From: Acidimicrobiales bacterium
Lineage (GTDB): Bacteria > Actinomycetota > Acidimicrobiia > Acidimicrobiales > SZUA-35
Direction of reading: 5' to 3'
Assembly (NCBI GenBank): GCA_020630065.1
Contig: JAHDCC010000012.1
Location: 70,171-109,555, forward strand
Length of the DNA: 39,385 nucleotides
Positions 7,335 to 14,080 of this stretch are shown here, one piece after another (the stretch's first letter is position 1; each line of letters starts with the position of its first letter). Below the pieces are notes generated by a model, which was given only the letters and a program-made list of their open reading frames with translations, did not search any database and was not told the DNA's origin. A program made the translations under genes and the position numbers.

Positions 7335-8443
7335 TCGTTCCCGGAGAGGGCGTCTGATATCAGCGTCGAGTTTGAACGCATGAAGTCGACGTAGTTGGTG
7401 GAATCACCTAACGTGTCGGTCTGGAGTATCACGACCTCGACGACGTCTAATGAAGACGCCAGTTGTTCTGCGGTATCAGATGAGGATGTCGCATCAACAA
7501 AGATCGCACTGACCGAATTCTGTTCAAGCTCGTCGGATAGTTCCGCTAGCTCGGCCGGGTTGGCCTCGGTGAGGGTTGAGGATCCTGGGATTACGGTCCC
7601 TAATAGCTCGAAGTCGTAGTGATCAGCGAAGTAGCCTAGCGACTCGTGGTTCGTGACGAGTTTACGAGAGCCGTCTGGGATCGTTGCTAATGTTTCCGAA
7701 ACTTCCGTATCCAGGTCTTCCAATTGCTTCTGGTAGTCCTCAACGCAGCTATCGAGTGAGCCCGATTCGAGTTCGAACTCGGTTTCTATTTGTCCTGCCA
7801 GCTCTGGAATAACAGTTGATACTCGTTGCGGGTCAAACCAAAAGTGAGGATCTCCACCTGAGTGATCATGCCCCTCGTGGCCTTCTTCGTCATCATGGCC
7901 TTCTTCGTCATCATGGCCTTCTTGGTCATCATGGCCTTCTTCGTCATCATGGCCTTCTTCGTCATCGTGGCCTTCTTCGTCGCTGTGGCCCTCTTCATCG
8001 CTGTGGCCCTCACCGCCGAATTCGAGAATTTCAACGTGGTCGGTGAGGGTGAAGACTGGGGTACCTGATTCTTCTACGACCGAAAGAGTGTCTTCGAGAC
8101 CTTCTTCTAGACCTAGACCATTGGCAACAATTAGCGAGGCCGATTCCATATCAGCTCTACTCGCCAACGGTAATTCGAAACTGTGAGGATCAACGCCAGA
8201 TGGAATCAACGCTTCGACTTCTATGCCACCTTCGCAAGCAACGTTCGAAACAACATCGGCCCACAAACTGGTCGTCACCAAAAGAGCTCCCGAGCCGGTT
8301 GATTCAACTTCAGGACCTAAGGTTGAATCGTCCGAAGCCGAGTCATTCGATGCCGAACCACACGATGACGCTACTAGGGCAATAACAGCCGGAGCCAAGA
8401 ACGGCCGCCAGCTTCGTCGACGTGGGGTTTGAGAACTACGCAT
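7331..8443 (-). CDS. Zinc/manganese ABC transporter substrate-binding lipoprotein with His/Asp repeat (ZnuA-like)
   Basis: A 370-residue cluster-9 (ZnuA/TroA-type) binding protein. The signal peptide ends in lipobox VASSC. Metal ligands expected for the family are visible: H in SGVDPHSFEL, H in GDPHFWFDP, H in TNHESLGYF, and an acidic residue in FVDATSS. A long acidic-histidine loop of about eight EGHxDE units precedes DPHFWFDP; such loops in ZnuA proteins recruit or buffer zinc. The ATG at 8443 has AGGA about 10 nt upstream and precedes the signal peptide; the longer frame to 8497 lacks a reason to be used. A Fur/Zur-like box overlaps the upstream promoter. The ABC-3 permease at 4843-5706 is the probable partner; no ATPase is nearby. 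Confidence 0.93.
   Translation of the reverse strand: MRSSQTPRRRSWRPFLAPAVIALVASSCGSASNDSASDDSTLGPEVESTGSGALLVTTSLWADVVSNVACEGGIEVEALIPSGVDPHSFELPLASRADMESASLIVANGLGLEEGLEDTLSVVEESGTPVFTLTDHVEILEFGGEGHSDEEGHSDEEGHDDEEGHDDEEGHDDQEGHDDEEGHDDEEGHEGHDHSGGDPHFWFDPQRVSTVIPELAGQIETEFELESGSLDSCVEDYQKQLEDLDTEVSETLATIPDGSRKLVTNHESLGYFADHYDFELLGTVIPGSSTLTEANPAELAELSDELEQNSVSAIFVDATSSSDTAEQLASSLDVVEVVILQTDTLGDSTNYVDFMRSNSTLISDALSGNE
7878..8003 (-). repeat. 18-bp tandem repeat encoding the EGHDDE metal-binding loop
   Basis: Seven head-to-tail copies of an 18-bp unit (plus-strand TGGCCTTCTTCGTCATCA and variants) within the metal-binding-protein gene. In frame they encode EGH(S/D)D(E/Q) units. Four of the first five differ from one another by at most one base, while the copies nearest 8003 are more diverged. 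Because the unit is a multiple of three, copy-number changes would keep the frame. Confidence 0.92.
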
Positions 8444-8496
8444 TAGGAACCGTCCTAGGGGATTCGTATCAAAGTGTGGTAAGGGGAACTCCACCA

Positions 8497-8518
8497 ATAA
8501 TAGTGAGAATGGTTCTTA
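8497..8518 (-). promoter_or_regulatory. Promoter with Fur/Zur-like box for the metal-binding protein operon
   Basis: A -10 hexamer TATTAT on the minus strand (8497-8502) lies beside TGAGAATGGTTCTTA (plus strand, 8504-8518), an imperfect 7-1-7 inverted repeat. The first eight bases match the box at 5763-5777. A repressor bound here would occlude the promoter spacer, fitting zinc- or iron-dependent repression. The -35 (about GTGGAA) is poor. Confidence 0.55.
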
Positions 8519-8572
8519 TTTCCACTTTGCTTAACGTCACAGGACAGGCGGCAGCCGAAAGGTAACGCCCTC

Positions 8573-9256
8573 TCAGGAGCTACCAGTCGATAATTTCACT
8601 TTGCACCCAGCCTTGTGGGCGTTACGCGGAAGCAGTTCGACAACCGACTCCGGTTCCATCAGTGAAAGAAATCCATCGAGAAGCCCCCTATGAAGCTCAC
8701 ATACAATATCGGGACTCTTTACCGCAACGTCAGCAAACGGGCAACGCTCAAGAGTCACGACCCCCCGAGATGACACTAAAGGCTCAAACCCATGAACACT
8801 CAGCTGATGGAACAGTTCATCAACCAGCTTGCGATCACCAGCAGGCCTGCCAACAACGTATGATCCTGCCGAACGAAACCCGATGTCGTACGGCGACTCG
8901 GTCGAAGAGGCCACCTCAACCAACAGGCCAGCCAGCATGCCGTACGCACCTGACACAGACGCAAAAGCATCTAGCGCATCGGAGCGAAGATGGTATTGCT
9001 TCCGAGGGCGACCCCTCATTGGCCTCTGCTCAGTCGACTCGACAAAGATGCCGGCCTCTATCAGAACGGCCAAGTGCTGACGAATAGCGTTGTGGTTAAA
9101 ACCAAGAAATTCTGTCAGCTCAGCGACACTGACCGGACGGCTGGCGTCGACCACAAACCTAAACAACTTGAAACGACTCGGATCACTAAGCGCCTTCGCC
9201 TGAAGCTGCATTTCCTCGGTCACATTCACCCTGTAGACCTTACCATTTATATTCAC
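8573..9256 (-). CDS. Winged-helix regulator with C-terminal cysteine motif (ArsR/SufR-like)
   Basis: A 227-residue transcriptional regulator. Residues ~15-95 form a winged helix of the ArsR/SufR type (LSDPSRFKLFRFVV, HNAIRQHLAVLIEAGI, wing RGRPRKQYHL). The C-terminal part holds CPFADVAVKSPDIVC, then LHRGLLDG and a third Cys near the end (AGC). This Cys pattern resembles actinobacterial SufR-like regulators that bind an Fe-S cluster, but it could also be a metal or thiol switch. The GTG at 9256 is the longest start; GTGs at 9229 and 9223 are alternatives. It diverges from the membrane-protein/TetR pair across a perfect 31-bp palindrome (9281-9311), a likely operator for this protein or for the TetR regulator. 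Confidence 0.8.
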   Translation of the reverse strand: MNINGKVYRVNVTEEMQLQAKALSDPSRFKLFRFVVDASRPVSVAELTEFLGFNHNAIRQHLAVLIEAGIFVESTEQRPMRGRPRKQYHLRSDALDAFASVSGAYGMLAGLLVEVASSTESPYDIGFRSAGSYVVGRPAGDRKLVDELFHQLSVHGFEPLVSSRGVVTLERCPFADVAVKSPDIVCELHRGLLDGFLSLMEPESVVELLPRNAHKAGCKVKLSTGSS

Positions 9257-9280
9257 TGCAGACTAGACAAACTCCGTCGT

Positions 9281-9311
9281 ACAAAGTACTTTACTTAGTA
9301 AAGTACTTTGT
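9281..9311. promoter_or_regulatory. Perfect 31-bp palindromic operator in a divergent promoter region
   Basis: Two exact 15-bp arms, ACAAAGTACTTTACT and AGTAAAGTACTTTGT, flank a single T. Each arm contains its own palindrome AAAGTACTTT, giving two stacked sites. It lies between the start of the winged-helix gene (9256) and the membrane-protein gene (9325). Its place over the probable -35 regions of both promoters suggests a repressor site for two dimers. Confidence 0.8.
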
Positions 9312-9318
9312 GTACTCT
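9290..9318 (+). promoter_or_regulatory. Probable leaderless promoter of the membrane-protein/TetR operon
   Basis: TTTACT (9290-9295), 17-bp spacer and TACTCT (9313-9318), with exactly 6 nt to the ATG at 9325. Transcription would begin on the start codon; no Shine-Dalgarno is present. The -35 lies inside the 31-bp palindrome. Confidence 0.5.
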
Positions 9319-9324
9319 AGAACT

Positions 9325-9720
9325 ATGGACAATCCCCTATCAACAAGTCTCCTACTTAACGCTGTACTCTCAGCAGCCACCGGCGTCGCCTTAACCCTGG
9401 CCCCGCACACCATCTCAAGATGGCTCGGACATGACACCGCAGGCTGGCTACGACTATTCGGACTCGCCCTGATTGCACACTTCGCACTACTACTCTGGGT
9501 CAGAACCCGGCCCAATTTACGTCTGTGGACACGGATAAATTTAGCCACGGTCGCCCCCTATCCGTTACTGCTACTCGGCATATTGATGGCCAATATCGTG
9601 TCAGAAACCCCGGGACGACTCCTACTTGCTGCCGATGCCGCTGCCGTCGCTGCGGTCGCAACTCTCCAATGGCGAGGACTCAATCGACTACCAGCTCGAC
9701 CAAACACGACTACGGCATGA
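9325..9720 (+). CDS. Small four-helix membrane protein of unknown function
   Basis: A 131-residue protein with about four hydrophobic segments (residues ~8-28, 43-60, 70-92, 98-112) joined by short charged loops, and a polar C-terminus. I do not recognise a functional family. The ATG at 9325 follows a -10-like TACTCT by 6 nt; an in-frame upstream codon at 9310 falls in the palindrome and is unlikely. Its TGA overlaps the ATG of the TetR-family gene (ATGA), so the two are one operon. The TetR protein probably controls this gene, which makes it a candidate for a ligand-linked membrane function; that is inference. Confidence 0.65.
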   Translation: MDNPLSTSLLLNAVLSAATGVALTLAPHTISRWLGHDTAGWLRLFGLALIAHFALLLWVRTRPNLRLWTRINLATVAPYPLLLLGILMANIVSETPGRLLLAADAAAVAAVATLQWRGLNRLPARPNTTTA

Positions 9721-10301
9721 ATCCAACCGCGATAGAACTCCTCGACGCAGTCGACCGCGTGATCCGTTCCCACGGCCCCGCAGGGGTAACGTTGCGCCGA
9801 GTTGGAACCGAAGCTGGGCTGTCCCACACGGCCGCCGCCCACTACTACAAGAACAAGCCAGGACTATTCACGGCGTACTTGACCCGAGCCTGGAACCAGG
9901 TCGCAATCGGAGTCGAACAAGCTAGCCAAATCTCTACTGACCGGGATGCACTCCTAGCCTGCGGCGAATCGTACGCACAATTTGCCATCGATAACCCATC
10001 GGCATTCAGTGTTCTAGGACGACTCGAACTAGCTAATATCGACGCACCCGAACTTTGGGAAGCACGCGAGCGAGGTTTCTTCTGCCTCACTCAACTCGTA
10101 GTACGAGCCCAAACCAACGGATGGGCCCCGAACGGGAACACGTTAGACATCGTCGCCACGACCTGGAGTTTTGTGCACGGGTTCGTAGACCTCTGGGTCG
10201 GTGGCCCGCTTGCAGCCCCCTACGACGGACAAGATTTGATCCCGACGATGCGTTCCAACTTAGAAGGCCTCCTCGACGGCCTCGACCAACGCTACGCATA
10301 G
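9717..10301 (+). CDS. TetR-family transcriptional regulator
   Basis: A 194-residue TetR regulator. Residues ~5-50 are the HTH (ELLDAVDRVIRSHGPAGVTL, GTEAGLSHTAAAHYYKNK, with YYKNKPGLF as the family's YxHFxxKxxL-type end). The rest is a helical ligand domain (ESYAQFAIDNPSAFSVLG, TWSFVHGFVDLWVGGPL). The ATG at 9717 overlaps the TGA of the upstream membrane-protein gene, showing translational coupling; longer frames would overlap that gene. It likely represses its own operon, with the 31-bp palindrome as the best site. A T7 tract follows the stop (10313-10319) but no clear stem precedes it. Confidence 0.9.
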   Translation: MNPTAIELLDAVDRVIRSHGPAGVTLRRVGTEAGLSHTAAAHYYKNKPGLFTAYLTRAWNQVAIGVEQASQISTDRDALLACGESYAQFAIDNPSAFSVLGRLELANIDAPELWEARERGFFCLTQLVVRAQTNGWAPNGNTLDIVATTWSFVHGFVDLWVGGPLAAPYDGQDLIPTMRSNLEGLLDGLDQRYA

Positions 10302-10466
10302 TCGCACCAAACTTTTTTTGCCTACAACCACCGTTTCGCTTGCAGGACTTACAAACATGTGTAAGTCTGCAGTTTGTGGGCTGGCCCTGTTCATGAATTG
10401 CGCCGAGTTTTTGAACGGGGCCTGTCCACACCATACGAACATCTACTCCCGTTATGCTGCGCCTCT

Positions 10467-11054
10467 ATGGCCACAACCGATCTCACAACTCTTCTGACCA
10501 ACATCCGGTCGTGTGAAATCTGCATCGACGAGCTACCCGAAGGACCGAGACCTGTAGTGCAAGTAGGGTCAAAGGCAGCTATCACAATCATTGGCCAAGC
10601 CCCTGGGCGCCGGGTCCATGAAAGCGGAGTTCCGTGGGACGACCCGAGCGGCGACCGCCTACGAAGCTGGCTAGATATCTCCTCTGAACAATTCTACGAT
10701 CCAGACGTGCTCGCAATTGTTCCAATGGGTTTTTGCTTTCCCGGCACCGGCAAGTCAGGCGACAACCCGCCGCGGCCAGAGTGTGCACCTGCCTGGCACG
10801 ACCAGCTACTACAACAATTACCTTCGCAACGACTTGACATCCTGATCGGCAGCTACGCTCAACGTCGCTATGTCCCCGATCGGGCTAAGACCCTCACCGA
10901 AACGGTGGCAAGATGGCGTGAATACTTGCCAACCCAAGTCGTGCTACCACATCCCTCCCCTCGCAATAATATTTGGCTGAAAAAGAACCCATGGTTCGAA
11001 CAAGAAGCCATTCCCGCAATCCGAGAAATTGTGCAATCCCACCTCCAAGACTAG
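10467..11054 (+). CDS. Uracil-DNA glycosylase superfamily protein with four cluster-type cysteines
   Basis: A 195-residue UDG-superfamily enzyme that would remove uracil from DNA. Motif A is IIGQAPGRRVHESGVPW (~41-57) and the C-terminal motif is HPSPRN (H162). Four Cys in the arrangement C16-x2-C19 and C90-x15-C106 match the [4Fe-4S] layout of family 4/5 UDGs, so a cluster is likely. The ATG at 10467 removes an N-terminal extension that lacks homology. No clear ribosome-binding site is seen; TATGCT (10453-10458) lies 8 nt before the ATG and could give a near-leaderless mRNA. The gene stands alone between the TetR operon and the two-domain VOC gene. Confidence 0.85.
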   Translation: MATTDLTTLLTNIRSCEICIDELPEGPRPVVQVGSKAAITIIGQAPGRRVHESGVPWDDPSGDRLRSWLDISSEQFYDPDVLAIVPMGFCFPGTGKSGDNPPRPECAPAWHDQLLQQLPSQRLDILIGSYAQRRYVPDRAKTLTETVARWREYLPTQVVLPHPSPRNNIWLKKNPWFEQEAIPAIREIVQSHLQD

Positions 11055-11227
11055 ATTTCACACGCTGACAGCGTTACCCGAAATAAGATACTCAAATTTC
11101 GATGTCGTCTCGTCGACGCAGGCATAGCCGGATCATCGGGTAGTTCCATTTCATGCGAGCAGTATCTGACCTAGGGTGTAACGAGCTGCTCACAGCAGCG
11201 ACCTTTCCATTCCTCAAAGGAGAATCT

Positions 11228-12010
11228 ATGCCAGAACGCACTAGCTACGCCCACGGAACGCCGTCTTGGATCGACCTTTCCACCACCGACCCCGATGATG
11301 CTCGGCGGTTTTATGGCGCCCTGTTTGGGTGGGAGTTCGACGAACAGCCAACCGACCAGGGTGGCACCTACATTATGGCAACAAAAAACTCGAAGGCTGC
11401 GGCAGGAATGATGCAACAACCGCCTCCCCAGGCTGAGCAGGGTATGCCCCCGATGTGGTTGAGCTACGTTACCGTCGACAACCTCGAGACCACGGTAGGC
11501 AAAGCCGGAGGCGCAGGCGGTCAAATTTTGATGCCAGCTATGGACGTCATGGAAGCTGGCAAAATGGCCGTCATCGGCGATCCAACAGGTTCGGCAATCG
11601 CTCTTTGGGAACCCAAGGCCCGGATCGGAGCTGAGATCGTGAACGAGCACGGCGCGTTGATCTGGAATGAATTGATGAACTCCGACGTCAACGGGGCAAT
11701 GGATTTCTATTCACAGCTATTTGGATGGACCACAGCTGAACAGCAGATGCCGTTCGGCCCATACACGCTGTTTAACGTAGGTGAAGACACCGTTGGTGGA
11801 GCGATGGCTCCGCCAATGCCGGCGATACCAAACCATTGGGCCGTATATTTTGGAGTCGACGATATTGAAGCATCAATCTCAATAGTTGCCGAACAAGGGG
11901 GAACGGTTCTTAACGGCCCAATGGACATCGGAATCGGCAAAATAGCGGCCGCTCAGGACCCACAAGGAGCGTCGTTCCATCTAATGCAGCCTATGAACGA
12001 AACTTCGTAG
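11228..12010 (+). CDS. Two-domain VOC family protein
   Basis: A 260-residue protein with two VOC repeats. Repeat 1 starts at SWIDLSTTDPDDARRFYGAL and contains FGWEF; repeat 2 starts at LIWNELMNSDVNGAMDFYSQ and contains FGWTT. Each ends in the DP(T/Q)G strand (IGDPTGSAIALWEP; AQDPQGASFHLMQP). This layout is common in actinobacterial VOC/hydrolase-like proteins (the 27-kDa antigen Cfp30B-like group); the reaction is unknown. The ATG at 11228 has AAAGGAG about 6 nt upstream, so longer frames are rejected. A strong bidirectional terminator follows 31 nt after the stop. Confidence 0.9.
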   Translation: MPERTSYAHGTPSWIDLSTTDPDDARRFYGALFGWEFDEQPTDQGGTYIMATKNSKAAAGMMQQPPPQAEQGMPPMWLSYVTVDNLETTVGKAGGAGGQILMPAMDVMEAGKMAVIGDPTGSAIALWEPKARIGAEIVNEHGALIWNELMNSDVNGAMDFYSQLFGWTTAEQQMPFGPYTLFNVGEDTVGGAMAPPMPAIPNHWAVYFGVDDIEASISIVAEQGGTVLNGPMDIGIGKIAAAQDPQGASFHLMQPMNETS

Positions 12011-12041
12011 GCTGCCCTGTCAACAAATTTGAACCTAATCG

Positions 12042-12072
12042 AAAGAAGCCCGCCAATTAGGCGGGCTTCTTT
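12042..12072. terminator. Bidirectional Rho-independent terminator
   Basis: A perfect 13-bp stem AAAGAAGCCCGCC/GGCGGGCTTCTTT with loop AATTA. The stem ends in U-rich tracts on either strand, so it can stop both the two-domain VOC transcript (plus) and the tRNA-Leu transcript (minus). Confidence 0.92.
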
Positions 12073-12080
12073 AGCAGTTT

Positions 12081-12167
12081 TGGTGTCGGAGATGGGACTT
12101 GAACCCACACGAGATTTCTCTCACTGGCTCCTTAAGCCAGCGCGTCTGCCAATTCCGCCACTCCGAC
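12081..12167 (-). tRNA. tRNA-Leu(AAG)
   Basis: Class II cloverleaf on the minus strand, CCA encoded (12081-12083). The acceptor GTCGGAG pairs with CTCCGAC, the D-arm is GCG/CGC with GG in the loop, and the variable arm is GAGA-GAAA-TCTC. The T-loop is TTCAAGT. The anticodon stem is CTGGC/GCCAG with loop TTAAGGA, giving anticodon AAG (decodes CUU, and with inosine CUC/CUA). The long variable arm and anticodon both indicate leucine. Most bacteria use GAG here. Confidence 0.93.
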
Positions 12168-12214
12168 GTAGCTCAGAAATACTAACAAATTTTGAACCGT
12201 TTCCGTACTTCAAT

Positions 12215-13633
12215 TCAGTATCGAAACGTGTCCAATGTGCCATCTGCCCGGATCACCAATGACGTTGTCTTCTCGTTAGTCCTGACTTTGCTACGAATAG
12301 CCCCGAGGGGGACGATCACATCGCTTGAAATCGCACGTGTTTCAGCTTCCGAGATAAGATCCCATCGCCTTTGGTCATCCCCTATTTTGGATGCCTCAAG
12401 AAGGAGCCGGTCGATCTCGTCATCCCGCAGCTGAAAAATGTTGCCGGGAGCTTTCGATTGCAACAATGAAGGAACCACTGCGTCAACTGAACTGGCTCCA
12501 GCTACCCAACCGAATACCGAAAGGTCTATCTCACCTGCCGAGATCATGGCCGCCAACCTGTCAGGGGAAGCCGACACGATCTCTATTTCGATCGTGGAAT
12601 CAGCAAATGCACGCTGAATCGACTCAGCTACTTCAAGGTCCACCTCGGCACCAACCCCTAGCCTTAGCTGCGTCTCGATCGGAGTTGTGGCGCCCTGCTC
12701 AGGTCTATAGGTGCAGGAACCTTCACAAACCAGAGACGTCGACCCCGCCAACGCAGGCGATGACAACCCATCGATCTCGACGACCGAGCTAATCGAACCC
12801 TCACGTGCGCTCGTTATAGAACCGATCGTCGACCGAACCGACATTCTCGTGTTTGCGTCGGCCAACAACGCCGATTCTGAGTTGATGGCTACAAACCTTA
12901 CGTGACCTAGCGCTGGGGCCGAAGCGGATGCTTGACTGCTGCCGATAGCTACATCGACTCCATCAGAATCAAGCAACGCATATGCATCTTGTTCAGTTGC
13001 CGTCCATCGGATATCGATGTCGGACAAACCATCAGGAGATACGAGAATCATGCCGTTGTTATCTTCAGAAATAATGTTCAGCCGGCCGGTAGGAACATCA
13101 TTCTCCGTCGTGACAGCCATCCCCGGCCCCGATATCAGCCAGGGGAAGCCTGCTGAGGATGCTAACAAGTCAAACCGCACCTCAAATTCGGAAAGCACCT
13201 CGATCGAGTCAACTATCGACATGAGTTGTCGCACAACCGCTGACTGTTGATTGCCTTGCCGCTCGAAACTCGACTTTACCTGTTCAGCGGTCAGTCGATC
13301 TGAATCAAGCGTAAATGTCCAAGAGGTAAAGTCTCTGTTCGATATCCACGAAGTTGCAAGGCCCGGCCGCAGCCTTCCCGAATTGGCCTCGACCTCAGTT
13401 AATCCGTCATACAACAGATCAGACAGTATTACTTGAGCTTGATCTGTTAACACCAGGTCTGCCGGGTTAGCAGAACCTGGCTTGACCATAGCTATGCGTA
13501 GGACATCGTCCTGGCCATCAAATTCCATCCCTGAAGGCGCCGAAACACCCGGCTGTACCGAAGGTTTCGCTTGTGGCTCTGAGCACGACACAAGAAGAAC
13601 CATCATGGCGGTGATGAAGGCTACGTAACGCAC
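12215..13633 (-). CDS. ABC transporter substrate-binding lipoprotein, family 5 (DppA/OppA-like)
   Basis: A 472-residue extracellular binding protein with signal peptide and lipobox LLVSC at residues ~13-17. The body has family-5 features: LSDLLYDGLTEVEANSGRLR, SWTFTLDSDRLTAEQVKSSF, and late ISAGEIDLSVFGWVAG. It is shorter and more divergent than the other binding protein at 16669-18471. The start is GTG 13633; an internal ATG pair would truncate the signal peptide. It follows secG by 95 nt on the same strand, and secG follows an oligopeptide-type ABC operon, so it is likely an alternative binding protein for that transporter. The ligand is unknown. Confidence 0.82.
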   Translation of the reverse strand: MRYVAFITAMMVLLVSCSEPQAKPSVQPGVSAPSGMEFDGQDDVLRIAMVKPGSANPADLVLTDQAQVILSDLLYDGLTEVEANSGRLRPGLATSWISNRDFTSWTFTLDSDRLTAEQVKSSFERQGNQQSAVVRQLMSIVDSIEVLSEFEVRFDLLASSAGFPWLISGPGMAVTTENDVPTGRLNIISEDNNGMILVSPDGLSDIDIRWTATEQDAYALLDSDGVDVAIGSSQASASAPALGHVRFVAINSESALLADANTRMSVRSTIGSITSAREGSISSVVEIDGLSSPALAGSTSLVCEGSCTYRPEQGATTPIETQLRLGVGAEVDLEVAESIQRAFADSTIEIEIVSASPDRLAAMISAGEIDLSVFGWVAGASSVDAVVPSLLQSKAPGNIFQLRDDEIDRLLLEASKIGDDQRRWDLISEAETRAISSDVIVPLGAIRSKVRTNEKTTSLVIRADGTLDTFRY

Positions 13634-13728
13634 ACGTAAACAACGACCACAAAGCGGTCGAAGTTAAGCAAAAGGAAGCTGAGCGTCCGAATTTCTGGCT
13701 GTTACAACGCGGACCGAACCTGCGGTAG

Positions 13729-13968
13729 CTAGGTTGCGCTGGTATCCAACAGGAAGACCAATATCACGGTCATGAGGACAAAAATGAGGCTGGACACAAT
13801 AGTGAGGCGATCCAGGTTTCGTTCCATAGAGGTAGAAGCCTGGGCCGAACCACTCAGTCCACCACCAAACATGTCGGAGAGACCGCCGCCACGACCACTA
13901 TGCAACAACACAAGGGTAACGGTGACCACACCCACAAGAACATATGCGATACCGAGTGCGATTGTCAT
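13729..13968 (-). CDS. secG: Preprotein translocase subunit SecG
   Basis: A 79-residue membrane protein with two hydrophobic helices (residues ~2-21 and 55-75) separated by the conserved loop LHSGRGGGLSDMFGGG. SecG is the small auxiliary subunit of SecYEG. The ATG at 13968 gives the usual length; longer frames add a non-homologous, ABC-gene-overlapping extension. In most actinobacteria secG directly follows tpiA; here an oligopeptide-type ABC operon of about 4.5 kb lies between them. Confidence 0.93.
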   Translation of the reverse strand: MTIALGIAYVLVGVVTVTLVLLHSGRGGGLSDMFGGGLSGSAQASTSMERNLDRLTIVSSLIFVLMTVILVFLLDTSAT

Positions 13969-14080
13969 TAGCCTAATGTTCCTAACTAGCAAATTCTGAA
14001 ATGGCGAACCACCGCATACTAGCAGAAGAATATCCGATTGCTTACGGTGAGAGCAGCCTGCGTCCGATATGTCATAAGGC

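Noticed and set aside
7878-8003. Possible CRISPR array
   Set aside because: Repeats are 18 bp and directly adjacent with no spacers; they are an in-frame protein repeat.
7862-8068. A plus-strand open frame of repeated hydrophobic residues across the 18-bp repeat
   Set aside because: It is the antisense shadow of the His/Asp repeat in the metal-binding-protein gene, with no ribosome-binding site or promoter.
10302-10322. T7 tract after the TetR gene as a terminator
   Set aside because: No GC-rich stem precedes the T-run.
10346-10367. GACTTACA/TGTAAGTC stem upstream of the UDG gene
   Set aside because: Only 8 bp, AT-rich and without a U-tract; no second line of evidence for an operator or terminator.
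13634-13728. Possible small RNA (4.5S/SRP-like) between secG and the second binding protein
   Set aside because: A GGAAGC stretch is present but the conserved SRP core and pairing are absent; the CGACC/GGTCG hairpin here is only 5 bp.
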